Notes: generated by a model not told the origin, from the letters alone. DNA of 64,000 nt from Prochilodus magdalenae (GCA_024036415.1 JAMWET010003524.1:172501-236500), one strand, 5' to 3'. Positions 43,881 to 57,420 are shown, counted from the first letter of the stretch. Numbers and translations are program-made.

Positions 43881-46040
43881 AATGCTAGCAATGCTAAAGT
43901 TATTGTTTGCATGGTGGCAATTTTGTCACTGTTGTTTCCTGTCAACTTCAGCACAGGAATTTCAACTGAGAGCTAGCCTTATGCATACCCTACATAAAGT
44001 GGACATGTACAAATACATTTAGATTGGTTAGTAATGTCAGTCTTTTCAGTAATGATTGCTAATTTCACATATTTAATATGGGGCACAACATGTACTTGTA
44101 TCTCATGTACAACCTACTTGTATAGTAGGCAATTCACCTATATATCTAAAATTTTTCAGTATAAGTGTTTGCTTTTAAACACTGCTCTATCTGCTCCTGA
44201 CTTTAGCCACACGAACATGTGGACAGTACTAAAAACAGCAGTAACAGTAGTCGAATAGGAGAGAAAGGAATGTGTAACATTTTAGAATTCCTATTTACAC
44301 ACAACAAATATCTCTTTAACCTCATTGCTTTAATACAAAAGCCTTTGATTTGATAAAAGCTGTGGCGGAGTCAGTTGAAAAGGTGGTAGCGATGTTCCTT
44401 TGAAAGGTCAGAGTTGAGTCTAATGGGCAACTCACATAGACATGTCTGCTCAGCAGCTCTCATGAGCTAGAAGTGTGGACGTCAGAAGGTGCAGGTCACC
44501 ATGCTAATCAACCACCAATTAACAATTATGGGGATTTGTCTCTTGATTAAAAGCACCTACATCTATTTAAGTGGAAGCTTTTAGTGAGTTATGTCTACTA
44601 TGTCTGCATCAAAGATGCACAAGCCTTTCTGTATCTTTGGAATCTCTGTAGTCTTTTTTAGATCTAACACTTGAGGTGATTCAGAGCATAGGTCAGAGTA
44701 GTATTACTGTTTTGGAGTTATGATGAAACTCAATGGATGTACACAATGCATAAATTAGATCATGGCTAGTAAAATGACCTTATGTCTACTTATCTGGTAT
44801 ATCTTAAAATTCTCATCTTAAGATTCATTTTAAGATTATTCATCTTATTTTAAGGTTTTAACTTGTTTTAAGTGATTTTAGTAAGCCAGACTTTCTCAAC
44901 ATTTCTAAAGGAAGTTAATTTTACTTATTCTACAAAATGTGCCTGAAACACACAAACAAACAGAAACTATCAGGCAATATAGTAAGGACAATTGGCTTAC
45001 CAAAATAGCTTAAAATAAGCAAAACTGCCTTACCTTAAGATCACCTTAAAATTATATTACAATAAGATATATCACCTAGATTTAAGCTCAGCGGATCTTA
45101 AATATTAGGATGCCCCAACATCCTTCTTTAGTATTTCTTAATACCATCCAGATTTCATAGCTCCTGTCTGTCTGTCTAGGGTTAGGGTTAGGGATCATCC
45201 AGGTGGTTTGTTGGAAACTTGAAACTGTGAGCAGTGTTCCTCCTGGAGGGTAGTGGCCTTCTCCATGCTATAAATAGCATATATCTAACAGACAGGATTT
45301 TGATAGTATTTGTGAGTTTCAGAACTTCTTACTTTTCCATTGGAATTGCATTTAGGAGTATTCCTAGGATTCTTTCTTTTGTGAATCCGGCCCTAGTTGG
45401 ATGGAGTAACAGTGGAGACATTATCCAGCAGTGACTTTCAACAAAGTGTGCTACGATTTCTCATTAAGAGGAACGAGATTCTACAAAGCTTATCCAACCT
45501 TGCAACAGCAGCTATGACAGAGAACATTCGTGAGCAGAGCTTGAAAGTCAATTTATGCTTGCTTTTAAGAGTCAGAGAACATTAATGCCAAACTGCTCAC
45601 CGGAACTGCAGTAGAGCTGAACAGAACGTGTCATTAGTCATGTCTTCACCCTTTTTTGTGTGATCCTCCCTTAAATGCATATGCATTAGAGAGAGAAGTG
45701 AAATCTTACAAGTGTAGTGTGATCTGTGTGCACCTGTAACCTGGCACACAAGCCCCCCCAGTGCTCCTTTCCTGTGTCTGGGGTTCTGCCAGTTCTCTAA
45801 TAGGTCCTTTACACCCTCCGATTGTTTAACAATAAATTGGGCAAAACAAGCAAAACACAAACCTGTCTTGAGTGGTCTAATCATATAGCACACCATATGG
45901 CTGTTTACACCTGACCTTGAATTCTACTACAGTGGTCACTGGTTGGATTTCACGACTGGACGAATAGGGTGCTACGCCCATTACTACACCCACTACGTTG
46001 GTATCTTGCTGCTTTTGTTGTCAGGCAAAAATTCTCAATT
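43881..46040. other. No recognised gene; MITE-like stretch 44770-45100 and short telomere-like run
   Basis: 44770-45100 shares motifs with 33030-33330 (GATTTTAGTAAGCCAGACTT, and CTTAAAATAAGCAAAACTGC in inverse sense). A TAGGGTTAGGGTTAGGG run lies at 45177-45193. No supported coding exon in this interval. Confidence 0.45.
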
Positions 46041-46044
46041 CTTG

Positions 46045-46046
<2 letters not shown>

Positions 46047-46105
<59 letters not shown>

Positions 46106-46110
46106 ACACA
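46047..46110. repeat. (CA)n microsatellite
   Basis: A CA run of about 30 units with one GA interruption. The His-Thr-rich open frames crossing it are artefacts. Confidence 0.97.
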
Positions 46111-46544
46111 TCCATATTTTGTGGCCCCATAATCCTGGGAGTGACTCTCTGCCCTGATCATCCACTTGACCAGCTTTACAACCTGTTCTTAGATCTTATC
46201 TACTCCAGACGGCCTATAAACTTTACTCAAGGAGTGATTACCCCCAGCCAAGAACACACATCCACACACAACTGGCCACAGATATGCATCAATACTCAAG
46301 AACCTGTGCTTTTCTGTGAAATTCACAGTCATGGCTGAATAGTACTGCACAACCTATAGCAGTGATCATAGCATTGACCATTATGTGACCATAGCATACA
46401 CCAGCATGCACAATTTTGTTCATTGTACTGAACACATGAATATTACTTATTGGAAAAAATTAGTTTGTAAAGCCGTTTGCGATCACTTTAGCATTGTGTG
46501 CATTTCAGCATACATTTACAATAATAACACTATATATTTTAGTC

Positions 46545-47430
46545 GGCAAAAGTATGTGCACCTCTAATTTGATGTGGACATCAAGAGATGATGTGGGTCA
46601 AGAGAATCTGTCGTTTGGATCATTCTACCCTACTTGAAAAACATTAACCTGAGTTTTTACCATCGGAATCTGGTTTTTACCACCCACATTTATTAGTGTA
46701 TGTCATAAGGAGATATCTGAGGAACTCGTAAAAACATTCGCCGGTCCACATTAGACTGAAAGAGGTTCCAAAACTATTTCTGAAGCGTTTGGACTCCACC
46801 AATCCACTTTCAGACAGATCGAACAAAGTTAGCACCATCTGTACTCTTGCTATGAGTGGGCAAACATAAAAATCACCCTAAGAGTAAGGTAATACCATTT
46901 GTGGAGATCAATAAAAATCCAGAGTAACATCTACAGGTTGTGTTGAATGGTATATTTGGCAAAAACAAGCACTAAATAGCCGCATATGGTCCTTACCCCT
47001 ACTGTGAAGCATGGTGGAGGCAGGTTTATGGTTTGGACCTGTTGCTGTCAGCTTGCCACCATTTTCTGGAGATATCAAATCTGGATGGTTTCAAGAAATA
47101 CTACAGGGAATATTAGGGCATCCACCTTTAAACTGAACCTCAACAGAAGGACAGCAGAAAGACAATGACCCTAAAACCACTTACGTTACTCCGAATGGTT
47201 GGAGTAGAAGAACTGCTGCAGTTTGGAATGGTTGAGCCAACGTACTGACCTTAACGCAATATAGGCAGAGCCTAAGGTGTGGGATTCGGGCAAGAAGGCC
47301 TACCCACACACTGCTGAAGCAGTTCTACATAAGAAGGAACATGCCAAGATTCCAAGTCAACGTGCAGGGCTGATCAACAGTTACAGCAATGCTAAGGGTT
47401 CACAAACTTTGAAGCAACACTGTCCTGTAT
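46545..47430 (+). pseudogene. Tc1-like transposon remnant
   Basis: A TVKHGGGRFMVWTC stretch (near 47000-47043) matches the conserved VKHGGGSVMVWGC motif between the catalytic residues of Tc1 transposases. Later sequence has GACAGCAGAAAGACAATGAC (the D-N-D region, consensus QQDNDP) and, near the end, HAKIPSQRAGLINSYSNAKG (47340-47399). Upstream, GAGGTTCCAAAACTATTTCTG then AAGCGTTTGGACTCCACCAA fits the helix-turn-helix part. Stops and frameshifts are frequent, so it is inactive. Confidence 0.72.
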
Positions 47431-47921
47431 CGTATTTATGCCAGATGAATATGAATATAGTAAATGCAACTAATACAAAAAAAAAGAACCCAATGTCTAA
47501 CTCGCACACTACTCTAGCCACTTGACTGAATTTAAAATTGGGAAATTACAGGGGGTCTTTTATTGGGCTTTAATATCATATTCCAAATATCATTTTACTA
47601 TAATAATTAGAAAATAAAAATTAACTTATGTGAAACTCAGTTGCATTGGTTGGATGTTTCTTTTTTTTAATGCCCCATGGTGCCATAGTCTTCCTATTTG
47701 TCTGTGATTGTTTTGGCCCCAGAAAGAGACTAAAGCAAAGTACTTGTGCACTCACATGTGCACATGCACAACCCCTTCCACGTGGGAACCTGTCGAGTTA
47801 GGTGCTGTATTAAGGTGATAAGAACAACACTGACCTCAGTTTTGGCCATGACCTTCAACCTTTTGTAATTTATGCCTTTGCAGTCAGAGGGCAAATTCTG
47901 AGGTCAGATTCACAGGGCCTT

Positions 47922-47957
<36 letters not shown>

Positions 47958-48645
47958 CTGATCTTTAGAAGTGTCTGGATTGCAGGTGGTGGTTTTAAGA
48001 CTTCTTGGAAGCAAGGCATCTGCTAAAATATCATTGTAAGGTTATTGACTGTTAAATTGTCTGCTAGCTAAATCAGATAGACATGCATTGTTCATAGACA
48101 TGTTTGTGGAAGCCAGTGGAGGGTCTTCCCATTGAAAAATGGCCTTCAGAGTAGTCTACAGCTTATTGCTGTTGTGTTACTTCTTATTGAGAGTTCTGCA
48201 AGATAGCCAATGGTGTTTATCAAACACTTTTATTTGAAGTATGCTGTAAACATTGAGCTAAAGTGGCTGCAGAGACTTAACCTAGGGATATAACCTCTCT
48301 TATTAGGGAGGGATAATTATTTTTATTTAGCTTTGTTTTCTCCTGGCTTGCTTTAGTTAAGAAGGTTGGTTATTAAATGTGCCTGGTTTTCTGTTGCCTG
48401 TTAGCCATGTTCCTGTAGGTTAGCTTAGTTTTGTTGGGTATTTTCCTTTTTCTTTCCTTGTGTTCCTTTTTCCTTTTTCCAAAGGATTACACTTGACTGC
48501 TCTTTTGAAAAAATCTGTCTCTGCAATTTTTTTTTGTATGTGTAAGTTTAAGAACTGGGAGGTCATGGATGCCCTAGACCAGGCCCTAACCAGGTCATAA
48601 CCTGGTCTAGGTCAATGTATCAGTGGAGCAAAGATCAAAGTTTAT
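47431..48645. other. No recognised gene; (GT)n at 47923-47955
   Basis: Intergenic sequence with one GT run of about 16 units and a TTCC/TTTT-rich stretch around 48440-48480. Confidence 0.5.
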
Positions 48646-48649
48646 TGGA

Positions 48650-49330
48650 CAACAGGCTTTTACAATTTCATATCTGGTCAGTTGTAGTCTTGGTGATGTT
48701 GACGTGCTGTTAGGGACAGTCGTTGCAACGGTCTGTGTATGTAGTCCTGCGTGGTGCAGTCGTCTGCCAATGGTGCTGACACTAACAGGAGTCATGGAGG
48801 ACATCACTGCTCGCTGAATGTCTACAATGTGGACAATGTGAATGTAGCTGTTAGGCCACTCCACACATGTTAGATAGTTTGTCAGTTCGCCTCCCTGTGG
48901 TTCATGTAGGTCTCCCAGATCATTCGTGTCGCTGGGGCGTTCCTTCTTCTATCCACTGCCGCCAACAGAGTGCTATGGTAGTATCAGCACGACCAGTATG
49001 GTGAGCAATACACCGATAAGTCCATCTCGCTTCTTGGAGCCCTACAACATGATCCCACTCCAACTCTTCCAACTGCTCAAATTGCTTCCAAACTATACTT
49101 TGAGGCATCAAAAAATGCCACCAACACAACAGCACGAGCAACAGGACGACCTTTTATAGTCTATTAGGAACAGCGATAAGGCCCGTCCTTGCTTATGTCA
49201 CGTGAACGACTGAGCATGAAACTCGAATCATTAGTATGTCTCACAAGGTCACACCTACCCGCCAAGTTTCATTTCTGTCGACTGATTCCTTCTGGGTCCT
49301 CTGGGTATATATCTGGGTACGTCAAAAATA
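48650..49330 (-). pseudogene. Tc1-like family I element with N-terminal transposase part
   Basis: On the minus strand the helix-turn-helix region is visible: LEELEWDHVVGLQEARWTYR then CIAHHTGRADTTIALCWRQW (49092 to 48970), followed by VSVSTIGRRLHHAGLHTQTV (48792-48733). The sequence stops near the LxW codons before the catalytic core. The 5' leader (49190-49330) includes ATGAAACTCGAATCATTAG-type sequence shared with 41690-41770. This is the only copy of family I in the window that keeps the DNA-binding part. Confidence 0.78.
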
Positions 49331-49930
49331 CGTCATGCCCTTTGTACAGTCTAAGGCCTCTAAACAGAGGAGCCCCAATGAACATTAGAGTAAAAAAAAA
49401 AACATTAACATGAGCACAGAAGGGAAACTCAAGAGCCAGGATTAATGGTGCTGACAAGTATCAAGCCTTCTAAAGTGCTACATGCTGCTTCATATCCTCA
49501 TCACTCACACTTACACAGAAATGGACAAAAGGTGCTGCAAAAGCCGTTTATATGTTGCACAAGCTCTTCGCCTGTTCACACTGTTGCTGAACCATTTAGA
49601 CCACAGGATTATAAATTGTTGATTGCACTCTTTCTTTTCCTCCCCCCTTTTTTGTTCTTACAACAAACGTTGGCAGTTATTAATTTCTGGCATTAATTTG
49701 CCTATTTCCAACGCGTCCCAAACCTCAGAAGAAATTTCAAAACCGAGGATGCTGCTTCCAGCCTTGGGCTCCACTAGGAGGCTGATTAGTGTAAACAGAG
49801 ACCTGACACGTTGTGGGCGTTTAGGGTAATGGCGGGATGGATGGGTCAGTTTGGGGGGCCGCAGCATAGGCCACATGGGGGAAGACCTAGCTGTCAACAG
49901 GCCTCATGCCACAATGATTGATGACATACC
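49331..49930. other. No recognised feature
   Basis: Non-repetitive sequence with no supported open frame. Confidence 0.4.
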
Positions 49931-49932
49931 AC

Positions 49933-49934
<2 letters not shown>

Positions 49935-49968
<34 letters not shown>

Positions 49969-49990
49969 AAGACAGAGACAGAGAAAGAGA
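49935..49990. repeat. (GA)n microsatellite
   Basis: A GA run of about 15 units followed by CAGA-type variants. Confidence 0.95.
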
Positions 49991-50189
49991 TGGAGTATTG
50001 TTTTCAGCCTCTGGCATTTTTCAGGCTTTAAGCATTCTCTTATTATTTTTAGCCTTCCTGCTAGCTCTGCTATTATCTTTAGCCTTCTAGCTAGCTCTGT
50101 CTGGGGAAATCGTGTAACTGAATCTTTTGAATCTTGTGATTATGGGTTATTGTCATAATGTTTCTCTGCTGGCCCAGTTGGCCTGTCCA

Positions 50190-50282
50190 GGGTGTTTCCT
50201 GCCTTCTGCTCAATGAGTGCTGGGATAGGCTCCAGCATCCCTCAGGAGGGGTATGTGGCTCAGAAGACAAATGAATGAATGT
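50190..50282 (+). repeat. SINE-tail fragment
   Basis: GGCCTGTCCAGGGTGTTTCC, GAGTGCTGGGATAGGCTCCA and a GAATGAATG end match the tail of the 38233 family. Confidence 0.65.
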
Positions 50283-50779
50283 TTATTATTATCCCCCAAC
50301 ATCACATTATTCAACATAATTATTTTGCCCAAAAAATGTCAGGTGGTGCCGCTGTCCAACCATAGGTGTTGTTTAAATAAACTGTGAAAAAAGGTTATGT
50401 AGTTATATAAAATGCTAAACTAAGCAGATTGACATTATTTTATGTTTATAACCTTTCAAATAAAATCCATGCTGCAAAATGAGACATTTATTGTTTATTG
50501 TTTCTGCCAGAATGATTTAAAAGGCAAAAGTGATTAAAAAGATGTTGTGTTTGATCTACAGTAAAGTGAGCAATTCCTTTGCAAGTGAAGTATGCTTCAG
50601 ATAAGAGTTTGGAAGCAATTCAACCAATTGGAAGAGTTTGAGAGGAGTTGCATTGTAGGGCTCCGGGAAGTGGGATCGTCTTGACGTGATAGTATATAGT
50701 CTGTATAATTCTAAATTGTTTGCATTTTATATTTTATATTTTATTTATATTTTCTCTGCATGCTTAATTTTTGATCCTT

Positions 50780-50925
50780 GTTATCTGTCTATTTATATTT
50801 ATACTTTTTATTCTATGACATCCAGTGTGGGCAGCAAAGTAAGAATTTCATTGTACAGGGAAACTAGTTTCCTTACTGTGCATATGACAATAAAGCTTTG
50901 AATCTTGAATCTTGAATCTTAATAG
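50780..50925 (+). repeat. LINE 3' tail
   Basis: GTAAGAATTTCATTGTACAG and GCATATGACAATAAAGCTTT followed by a GAATCTT repeat (three 7-base units) is a typical 3' end of a fish L2/Rex-like retrotransposon. The coding part is absent (5' truncated). Confidence 0.7.
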
Positions 50926-50959
50926 TGTGATGTAACAGGAGATTAATCACATTGTGTGT

Positions 50960-51450
50960 TTAAGGTGGTAGTAACTTCAGGCTCCTGCAGATGAAGCTGC
51001 ACGACAATGATGCGTCCATAAATACCTGTGGGGTGTGAGTGACGGGATCCATAGATTGAGAAGAGGTGCTACAGTGCAGGGATTGTCTCGTTCCATGTGT
51101 GAAAAATGGCTCCAGAGCAGATGTTAATGATGGGCTAAAAGGAGTAACTGCATGTGGGCGTGGCCAAAGACCGTAGTGTGGAGGAAGTAGCTGAATCTGC
51201 AGGTGTATGGAAGCGCATGGTCATATGGGTCAACCAGCAGAGGCAAAAAATCCCAGTCCACAGGGAATTCTCCTTGGAATTGTGCCAGGGAAGACATCGG
51301 CCAAATCTGGATCGACTGTGGAATTCTTTGATGCAAGAGTGTCTGAACATTGATGTGGCTACATCCAGAAACTTGTCCAGTACATGTCAAATCCAATCAC
51401 AGCTGTTACTGGTGCTCATGGAGGTATTAAACACTATTAGGTCAGAGGCC
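50960..51450 (+). mobile_element. Tc1-like deletion derivative (family II)
   Basis: It reads like 13315-13800: GTGACGGGATCCATAGATTG, TCTCGTTCCATGTGTGAAAA, then DRSVEEVAESAGVWKRMVI and a jump to the C-terminal block (LNIDVATSRN and downstream). The catalytic core is absent at the same place as in 13315-13800. Confidence 0.62.
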
Positions 51451-52020
51451 CAAATATTGGTGTATACAGAGGCCTCACTTTTGCTTGGAATAAACCAGAC
51501 TCTCAGCGTTTTGGGAACACGCATTGGGAACATGCACAGTGCCATAAACAACACCTACTCTTTTATATAGATATAAACTGCTTCTGATTCGAGCATATTA
51601 CTGGTTACAACTTGAGGCACCACCTCAGAGATGTACTCACATTTAGTGGATAGGCAGGAGTGGGAAAGGGGTGGGGTGGAGTTACTGAGACATTTTCCAG
51701 CCCACAGCAGAAGAAGCTCACTCCAAGTGCCTTTGCAGAATTGCGTGACTGACCAAAGCAAAACTTAAGTGTGGTAGCCAGCTCTGCGTGATATGATACA
51801 GACTGGGAGCTGACCTCCTACCGAGCATGTGCACAGCGTAGAGCCGCGAGGAGTATAGCAGTTGACAGGACATAAAAAGGAGATATGATAGTGGAGATGT
51901 GTGTGACTAAGAGAGAGAGAGAGAGCTAGATAGCTGATGCCATATCTATGTAACCAGTCATGACCACCACACATGGAGAAAACGATAGACAAACAGATAA
52001 CAGTGTGGTATCACTATGTG

Positions 52021-52063
<43 letters not shown>

Positions 52064-52494
52064 ATCTCTCTGTCTCTCTTTTTTTTACACACACACACAC
52101 ACACCCACACACATTCATGCAAGTCTATATATTAAAGTATGTGCATGGTCTTACTGATTTCCATTGGTTCTCTGATGGGCACCTAACAGTGTTTTGTAAT
52201 GGGTAATCTACATACATCTGTCCAATGACTATATGCTTTTCCTCTTTCTGTTCAGTAAAATCCTGTTCCCTGGTCATATGACACTCATTGCACAATAGTT
52301 TTGCTACCCAGTATTGACCATAAGAGGATGGGTTCTCCTTTTAGTCATGGTTCCTCTCAGGATTTCTTCCTCTTGCTCTTAGGAAGTTGTTCTTGCTTCT
52401 GAGATGGTTGGCTTGCTCAGGGTAGCTTGTACCTGGGTTTTCTGTAAACCTGCTCAATTATATGGGAATGAACAGATGAACACCTCATTGTATC
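51451..52494. other. No recognised gene; (CA)n tracts
   Basis: CA runs lie at 52023-52062 and 52086-52112. No supported coding feature. Confidence 0.5.
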
Positions 52495-52665
52495 TGCACT
52501 CCATTTTATCAGCTCCACTGACCATATAAGAGCACTCTGTAGTTTTACAGTTACAGACTGTTTCTCTGTATCCCACAGAGCAGGTATTATGTGGGTGGTG
52601 GATCATTCTCAGCACTGCAGTGACACTGATGTGGTGGTGGTGTGTTAGTGTGTGTTGTGCGGTAT
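52495..52665. mobile_element. Single arm of the foldback element
   Basis: TTATCAGCTCCACTGACCAT, AGAGCAGGTATTATGTGGGT, GATCATTCTCAGCACTGCAG and GTGTGTTAGTGTGTGTTGTG match the left arm at 2879-3100. The other arm is absent. Confidence 0.8.
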
Positions 52666-53914
52666 GGACTAAATCGTGAACTGGAACAAAGTCTATCTTT
52701 TTTTTAAATTTAATTTACTTTAATATAAAATATTTACAGAACTGAAACACTGAAATAAATATCAGTAGATGTAAAAAACTGCAACATTCAAACTTTTTAA
52801 TTTTAAAATTAAATCTATATATTAACATTACAACAAATATATAAATATACCACTGGCCTCCTTATACCACCCCCCACCCCCACATGCTGGTCTAGGGCCT
52901 CAGGTAGTTGCCTGCCTTGTTGGTAGCAACTGTCACCTCTGAGGGAGAGGAGAGAGTACTTTGAGGACTTAAGCTGGAGTTCTGGGTGGCTTGTCCTTGG
53001 TTAGCTAGAAGTCTGGAGGTGGTGGGGTGGTGGGGATAAGCAAAAGGTAGCAAAAGGACTTTGGAATGTACACCGTGTATTGTTAGACTGCATGGAGAGG
53101 TTTCAAACAGGCTCCTCCCCCCAAATTTCAGGAGATCCATTACAAAAAAAAACACTAAACTAAAACACTGCTTTTAAAAGCAGACACTAAACACTAAAAT
53201 CAATATTATAATAAAACTGCATTCGAAACCATAATTATTCAAGCCGTCAATGCAGCACTGATTCATTCTTTGCAACTATGACTACAGTATCAAAGCAACA
53301 AATTATATAATTCTCATTTTTCAATAGTTATAACCATTTGTCTTTATCTCTGGTATAATCTCCCAGTCTAAAGAAGCACTTGATTGGAATAAGTGCATGC
53401 TATTCGGTTCTCTGCCCTGATGTCTCAATGCTGAAGTGAGTTAGATGTGACAGCATGAATACGGTAGGCAACAGAGAACACATACAGTATTTATGAATAG
53501 CACAGGGAGAGACTGCAGGCTGGAGCAAGTCCCTGAATATGGAATCATACCAATGCATACCAGGCTACCGATGATCTATTGTCATGTACTTAATCTATTG
53601 TTAGGTACTGATGGACTGTCAGGCAGCTCTACAGGGAGAGCATTGTTTCACTGTGTACCCTGCATATTGAATATATTGAATATTACCATCATAATATATT
53701 ATAACATGACATTATATTCACTTTCAGAATGAAAGAATGGGACAACCTTTTATGAATCCTGTATTTACAATGCTATCTAAATGCATTTATAAGCTGTTAT
53801 GAGACATACATAGTACATAATACTATGGCATAAGCATGTATAAGCATCTACAGCTAGTTATAATTACATGCATAACACTTTATAATGCAAGAGTATGCAA
53901 CTTTATCATTTATA
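52666..53914. other. No recognised gene
   Basis: AT-rich intergenic sequence without shared repeats or supported open frames. Confidence 0.45.
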
Positions 53915-54990
53915 ATGCTCTATAAGGAATAATGGTATCAGTTCACTTAGAGCCTGTGTAGACCATTTATAATGCTCTATAAGGAATAATGGTATCAGTT
54001 CACTTAGAGCCTGTGTAGACCATTTATAATGCTCTATAAGGTATAATGGTCTCAGTTCACTTAGAGCATGTGTAGACCATTTATTATGCTCTATAAGGTA
54101 TAATGGGATCAGTTAACTTAGAGCCTGTGTAGACCATTTATAATGCTCTATAAGGTATAATGGGATCAGTTCACTTAGAGCCTGCGTAGACCATTTATAA
54201 TGCTCTATAAGGTATAGTGGTATCAGTTAACTTAGAGCCTGTGTAGACCATTTATAATGCTCTATAAGGTATAGTGGTATCAGTTAACTTAGAGCCTGTG
54301 TAGACCATTTATGATGCTTTATAAGGTATAATGGCATCAGTTAACTTAGAGCCTGTGTAGACCATTTATAATGCTCTATAAGGTATAGTGGTATCAGTTA
54401 ACTTAGAGCCTGTGTAGACCATTTATAATGCTCTATAAGGTATAATGGTATCAGTTAACTTAGAGCCTGTGTAGACCATTTATAATGCTCTATAAGGTAT
54501 AGTGGTATCAGTTAACTTAGAGCCTGTGTAGACCATTTATAATGCTCTATAAGGTATAATGGCATCAGTTAACTTAGAGCCTGTATAGACCATTTATAAT
54601 GCTCTATAGGGTATAATGATATCAGTTAACTTAGAGCCTGTGTAGACCATTTATAATGCTCTATAAGGTATAATGGTATCAGTTCACTAAGAACCTGTAA
54701 AGACCACTTATAATGCTCTATAAAGAATAATAGTATCATTTAGAGCCTGTGTAGACCATTTATAATGCTCTATAAGGTATAATGGCATTAGTTCACTCAA
54801 AGCCTGTAACTATCACTTATCACTTATAATGTCCTATAAGGTATAATAGTATTACTTAGAGCCTGTAAAGATAATTTATAATGCTCTATAAGGTATAATG
54901 GTATCATTTAACTTAGAGCCTGTTAAGAACATATATAATGCTCCATGAGGTATAAAGACCACTTATAATGCTCTGTAAGGTATTATAAAC
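53915..54990 (+). repeat. 57-bp tandem array, about 18 copies
   Basis: The unit contains GACCATTTATAATGCTCTAT and AAGGTATAATGGTATCAGTT followed by (A/C)ACTTAGAGCCTGTGTA. GACCATTT recurs at 53961 and 54018, exactly 57 bp apart. The middle is homogeneous. Units after about 54690 are diverged, with deletions. Confidence 0.96.
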
Positions 54991-55685
54991 TGAAATAAAA
55001 ATTGCTAGCCATTTAAACATATAAAAACAACTTTACTCATAGCCTGTAATGAGTTGACACAAACCTCTATAAAGTGTTGCATTACTTGGTGGATTACGGC
55101 GTTAGTGTCTAAGTGTTCTTATGGGTAGATATTATAAAGCGTCATAAAACCTGACATAGTAAAAATGTATACTCTTGTAATATTAAGTATTATGCATGTG
55201 CTGTTTTTTTAAGTAGTGGTCCTCTTTAGATCTCTTTTGTCAATTGGTAATTGGAATTTTGCATGTGTACATATAACTAAAAACACTGTCATTAAATGCT
55301 GCTTTTGAAGCCTCTCCATTACCAGCTGCCCTTTATCTAGGAGACAAAGTGCCGCACATATTGTACAAATGAAAATATAAGCGAGTTATTGTTTATTGTC
55401 TTTTTCTACTAAGGGATGATTCCAGCCACTGACTTAGATTTGTGGATTTTCACACTCTTCAAAAGAAAACAGATTCGGATCTGGACTGTGTTTTGCAAAG
55501 ACAAATGAAATCAAGTCCAGGCCTCTTGCTTGAGATGCCCTGTCACACAAACCTTGTGGTCGAAAACACAGTTATATGCATAAGTTTGGGTTACCTCGGT
55601 TAAACAACATGTTTTGTTCATTGTGACAATAAGTAAACACTCCCATAATTTAATGCACAAGTATGTTTTTTTTTCCTAAACTGAA
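54991..55685. other. No recognised feature
   Basis: AT-rich spacer after the 57-bp array. Confidence 0.4.
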
Positions 55686-55689
55686 CATA

Positions 55690-56025
55690 TTGGAGAATAT
55701 CATTAAATACTAAATATGGCATATATAGTAAAGCTTTATGACGCATTTTTGCAGATAGTTTTGCTGAATACAAACATGTTTATTCAACCAAACAAAAATA
55801 TTTTCCAGTGTACTGAGAAAATTTGACTAGCTAAAATGACAAACAACTTAAAGTGAATAAGTGAGAGTTTAATCATCTTAAAACCAGGTTTGCCTGGCTG
55901 CTAGCTTGAGGCTTATGGGTTGATTAAAAACATTAATGGTACCGCTTTAGGCTACCTTTATAACCAGTTTATAAATGGTTTAAAATTGTTTTATTAAAGG
56001 TTACATGTTGGCCCTTTTTACCAGT
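55690..56025 (+). repeat. Local tandem duplication, copy 1
   Basis: Shares with 56470-56785 the blocks GCTGCTAGCTTGAGGCTTAT, AATGGTACC(G/A)CT(T/C)TAGGCTA and ACCTTTATAACCAGTTTA in the same order, about 780 bp apart. No coding capacity. Confidence 0.85.
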
Positions 56026-56469
56026 ATTAAAAAGTGCTAATAAACAGTTAACACATTAATAAAATGAGCAGGACTAATCTCTTACATATGATAAATATGT
56101 AATGAAGCTGATGGTTTAATGCTGATTGATGGAAAAAAGCAAAGTAAGATCAGTAAACATCACAATCTGAGCTTTAACAGAATACAATGATGTGGGTTCA
56201 CTGTTAGACTAACAACAGATTGCTATGGTTCTTCTTATGTATGTGTTGTAACTGCTTATTAATGGTTTTAAGGTGTTTATGACCTAACTAATAACCATCA
56301 ATAAACTCCTTTCAAACTACACATTATAGCTTTATAAAGATAGTCTTATTCTAAAGTGGTCCGTCATTGACTTTTGAATAATTGACATTACATTATTATT
56401 ATTATTGTTGTTATTATTATTCAGTATTATGATGCTTACTAGCTGAACTGATTCAAATCCTACTGCCTT

Positions 56470-56785
56470 ATCAGCTTACAGTGAACATATTAGGAAGAAA
56501 TGTTGCCTATTTATAGTTTTATGTCACATTTTGGAAGATCATTTTGCTGATTTCAAACATGTTTCCTAAAACATGCTAAAATATCTTCCTGAGAAAATAT
56601 GACTAGCTTAAAACACATACAAATTCAAGTGAATAGAGTTCAATCATCTTAAAATTAGGTTTGCTGGCTGCTAGCTTGAGGCTTATGGGTTATGATTAAA
56701 ATAATTAATGGTACCACTCTAGGCTACCTTTATAACCAGTTTACAAATGGTTTAAAATTGGTTTATTAAAGTAATAGTTAAGCCA
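56470..56785 (+). repeat. Local tandem duplication, copy 2
   Basis: See 55690-56025. The copies differ by scattered substitutions and small indels, so the duplication is not recent. Confidence 0.85.
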
Positions 56786-57420
56786 TTATTAACTAGTATT
56801 AATGTTTTTTGTTAAACAACAAAAAACATCATTTATGAGAACTTTTTGTTTATTTGGCCAGTCATAAAACTGTATATAATATACCGTTATACAATATACA
56901 GTATAATATAATGTTGATTATAGCTGTTTTTTAATTAGGTCATGTTGTAATCTCTGACATTGCTTCTGATTCCCTATGCTCATCTAAAGTGAAATGGTGA
57001 AATCTAAAGTGAAACATTTTTACAAGTATATCCAGCAATGATTATACCATGTAATGTGTGCGTAGACAAGTTTGTATATATGTATATATATATGTATATG
57101 TCACACAGTCTGGAATCATAGATGACTTGGTATAGCTAAGGAGAATAATAATCAATAATAATAATAATAATAATATTAATAATAATAATAATAATAATAA
57201 TCAATTTAAATAAATGACCCTTTCAGTAAAAATAAATATTTTAGATAAAAGATCTAAGAATATATATATAAATAAATAAATACATCAAAAATGAAAACCA
57301 AAAGCAAAACAACTAACCTTCCCTTCCTCTGTTCCTCAAAAACATGTCCCTATTATTGGCACTGTTGCATCCTAACAAGTCTTGACGAAGTAATGGTAAA
57401 AGGCTGTTTTTATCTTGACT
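56786..57420. other. No gene; (AAT)n at about 57150-57202
   Basis: AT-rich sequence with an AAT trinucleotide run of about 17 units, interrupted once. Confidence 0.6.
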
